This document shows, piece after piece, positions 62,047-64,000 of a DNA stretch of 64,000 nucleotides. Origin of the DNA: Liolophura sinensis. Its lineage: Eukaryota; Mollusca; Polyplacophora; Chitonida; Chitonidae. The notes under the pieces were generated by a model. It saw nothing but the letters and a program-made list of their open reading frames with translations, was not told where the DNA came from and did not search any database. Position numbers and translations under genes: made by a program. Position 1 is the stretch's first letter. Each line of letters opens with the position of its first letter. The stretch lies in NCBI RefSeq assembly GCF_032854445.1, contig NC_088298.1:23337295-23401294 (forward strand), in the 5' to 3' direction.

Positions 62047-64000
62047 CTGCAAATCACAGGTGAAAAACATCAAGACAGGTGTTAAGTGCTACATAACATG
62101 TAAGACAATTGGTTCTGGAATTACCCTTTCAGCACTCTTTAATAGGATCTCTGGCTCTCTACAAAGGGAAGCAAATCTTGCAACTTCAAAAACTGTAGCG
62201 CCTTCTAACTACTTGAATAACAAAACCATTAATTTCTGTCATCATAACTTGCCATAGATGATGTTATTCAAACAGGCAGAGAGCAACAATGTTTTATGAG
62301 TTTGCTTTGCTTCCCTTTGTAAAAGATGAGACAACTGCATCTCTGTAATCCTCAATGAATCCCAGCATTTGCAACAGTCAGAAAAACAGCCTCTGAATTA
62401 AGCTTTTAGGAATATAAAAAAGACTTATTTATTTATTTTTATTTGATTGGTGTTTTACGCTGTACTCAGGAATATTTCACTTATACGACGGCGGCCAGCA
62501 CTATGGTGGGAGGAAAAACCGGGCAGAGCCTGGGGGAAACCCACGACCTTCCCACAGCGGAGAGGAAGCCAGCATGAGCTGGACTTAACTCACAGGGACC
62601 ACATTGGTGACAGACTCCTGGGTCATTACGCTGCGCTGGCGCACTCACCGAGTGAGCCGCGGTGGCCCCCTATAAAAAACAATCCATCAACACATAATTC
62701 TATGATATGATAAAAGTTGCATGAATTTCTTTACTATGGTTTTGTTTTGGCCCCTTGGATTTAAACTGCTTTGCCTTGAATGACAGGTTTCAAGGTCACA
62801 TTGGCACTGAGTACATATGCATGTATTTCTTGTATTAAACAAGTAAGGACAGGGGCACATGTATACTCACTCACTACCTGAGAAATACAGTCAAAGAGAA
62901 TCTCATATGCTCATGATGCTAGTTTTAGCCACGTCCCACGTGTGTGAAGATGAATGACTGATAACAGCTTAATGCCACATTAACAATATTTCAGCCATAT
63001 CGTGGTGACGTGAAAATTTCACCAAATCTTGAAATGTGTTTCTGAGATATACATCACACACAAAAACCACAAGAACGCCATGGATCTGCTCTACCAGCAC
63101 ACAAAAAACGAATGAGATTATGATTTTAGATGTTAAACCTTCTCAGCACAAACCTGCAATTTCTTAAAGAATATTTTGTCTTTGAAGTCAAGAAAAAAAC
63201 TTGTCTTCAGTCAAATCTGTAAGGATAAATCAGGAGCTGACCTTAAGATAGGATCTGCAGCAATCTCCACAGCTCCACATAAATACTATACCAGACTTCA
63301 GCAGGATCAACAAAGTCAAATACCAGGCCTATACATATGTATAAACCAGCCTTATGGTCAGAGAACAGGGAAACATGGGCTTCTCAGTTCCACAAATAAT
63401 GAGCACTAACTTCATACTAAGCCAACACACAGTCTGAAAGTTTCTAGAGATAGACAGAGACAGAAAAGCATGGCCACATGTTGTAGCGAGGTCAGAGATT
63501 GGTCGAATTCCTCAGCCTTAATGACTATGTGAAGATTTCATTGGTTGTCAAGACCGTTGATTGATATTTGACAAGAGTCTGATACATGCGTGCATGGGTT
63601 CATCGGAAAGTATTAATGAGATTACGCAGACTTTCTGTGAGATTATAACGTGATGGTTTGGTGGATTATCCGCCAAGCTTTGCGCCAGACGTTTTTGTGA
63701 AAACCTGTGCGTGTGTGGGGGGTACACTGAGACAAGTGAGGTGCCTGCCTGGCCGAAGCTGGCGATTGTTTGTTTAGCTAACTTTAGCCAGGGTCTAATT
63801 TTATCAGCTTGTGTTCGACATCGCATGCCAGTGCCAAGTCCTGTTCCCTCAAATAAACACCTCCAATTAAGCTAAGTACTACAGGCAAATTATCTGTGAG
63901 TGATGAAGAAATATGTTAGGTTAGCACGAGAACGCCTCTCAGAGTTATAAAAGACAAACAGTCATCAAGAGTACGGTAAAGGGTTCAAAACAACAGACTA
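62047..64000 (-). other. Neurabin intron at the right edge
   Basis: Apart from the SINE copy and a family T core near 62,950-63,020 (ataacagcttaatgccacat, aatatttcagccatatcgtg), no exon was found. The open frame at 63,548-63,826 (minus) has no neurabin-like sequence. The preceding coding exon must be right of the window. Confidence 0.6.
62423..62671 (-). mobile_element. Near full-length SINE S copy, minus strand, B box damaged
   Basis: On the plus strand an AT tail, ttggtgttttacgctgtact, aatatttcacttatacgacg and gcggccagcactatggtggg, then a shortened middle, agccagcatgagctggactt and finally cgagtgagccgcggtggccc cc, the tRNA-like head. The B box lacks a base (gtgagttaagtcc on the minus strand). 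Confidence 0.9.

Noticed and set aside
61783-62257. Plus-strand frames of 100 and 86 codons
   Set aside because: Shadows of the first neurabin exon in the window.
62047-64000. Search for the KIxF PP1-docking exon
   Set aside because: No such motif with splice sites was found on the minus strand; it must be beyond the window.

Overview
This window is animal nuclear DNA: AT-rich, intron-rich, with small GT-AG exons separated by long introns full of SINEs, short inverted-repeat elements and minisatellites. It carries parts of two well-known metazoan genes, both on the minus strand in head-to-tail order. The amino-terminal part of beta-catenin reads most like protostome Armadillo. The interspersed repeats, a tRNA-derived SINE ending in an AATA-type tail and a second element carrying an 'atttcagccatatcgtgg' core, suggest a lophotrochozoan, most likely a mollusc. 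That assignment is inference; no species can be named.

Layout. At 173-5353 (minus) are five exons covering about the first 266 residues of beta-catenin: the phosphodegron, the alpha-catenin-binding segment and the first armadillo repeats. The rest of the gene lies left of base 1. The first coding exon starts with a short 5' UTR stretch behind a splice acceptor, so a non-coding first exon must lie further right; the best candidate donor is at 12,208, in a locally CpG-rich stretch (about 12.2-12.9 kb). From about 12.9 to 18.0 kb is intergenic DNA with a full-length SINE, a triplicated SINE tail and one puzzling exon-like stretch near 16.4 kb. At 23,251-62,046 (minus) are twenty exons of a neurabin (PPP1R9-type PP1/actin scaffold). 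They encode the conserved segment before the PDZ domain, the PDZ domain, an acidic linker, a coiled coil, a Ser/Pro-rich linker and a carboxy-terminal SAM domain with a basic tail. The exons join in phase to a continuous 908-residue partial protein with a natural stop. The actin-binding and PP1-docking amino terminus lies right of base 64,000. A SINE-free stretch from about 18.0 to 23.25 kb is probably its long 3' UTR.

How they relate. Both proteins act at the cadherin/actin cortex: beta-catenin in adhesion and Wnt signalling, neurabin in placing PP1 on F-actin. Shared regulation of the two neighbours is not shown by the sequence.

Intron content. Most other structure is repetitive: at least 14 SINE copies or clusters, several related families of short inverted-repeat elements (many sharing the terminus TACCCTAATTCTTC), and minisatellites with 21, 22, 24/37, 26, about 31 and 48 bp units. 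The 48 bp array is open for 433 codons on the strand antisense to neurabin but is best read as a tandem repeat. No bacterial-type system, CRISPR array, rRNA or convincing tRNA gene was seen. The most interesting gene-level details are a candidate 21-nt neurabin microexon, a pair of tandem splice donors 12 nt apart, and a PKA-type site created across a splice junction.
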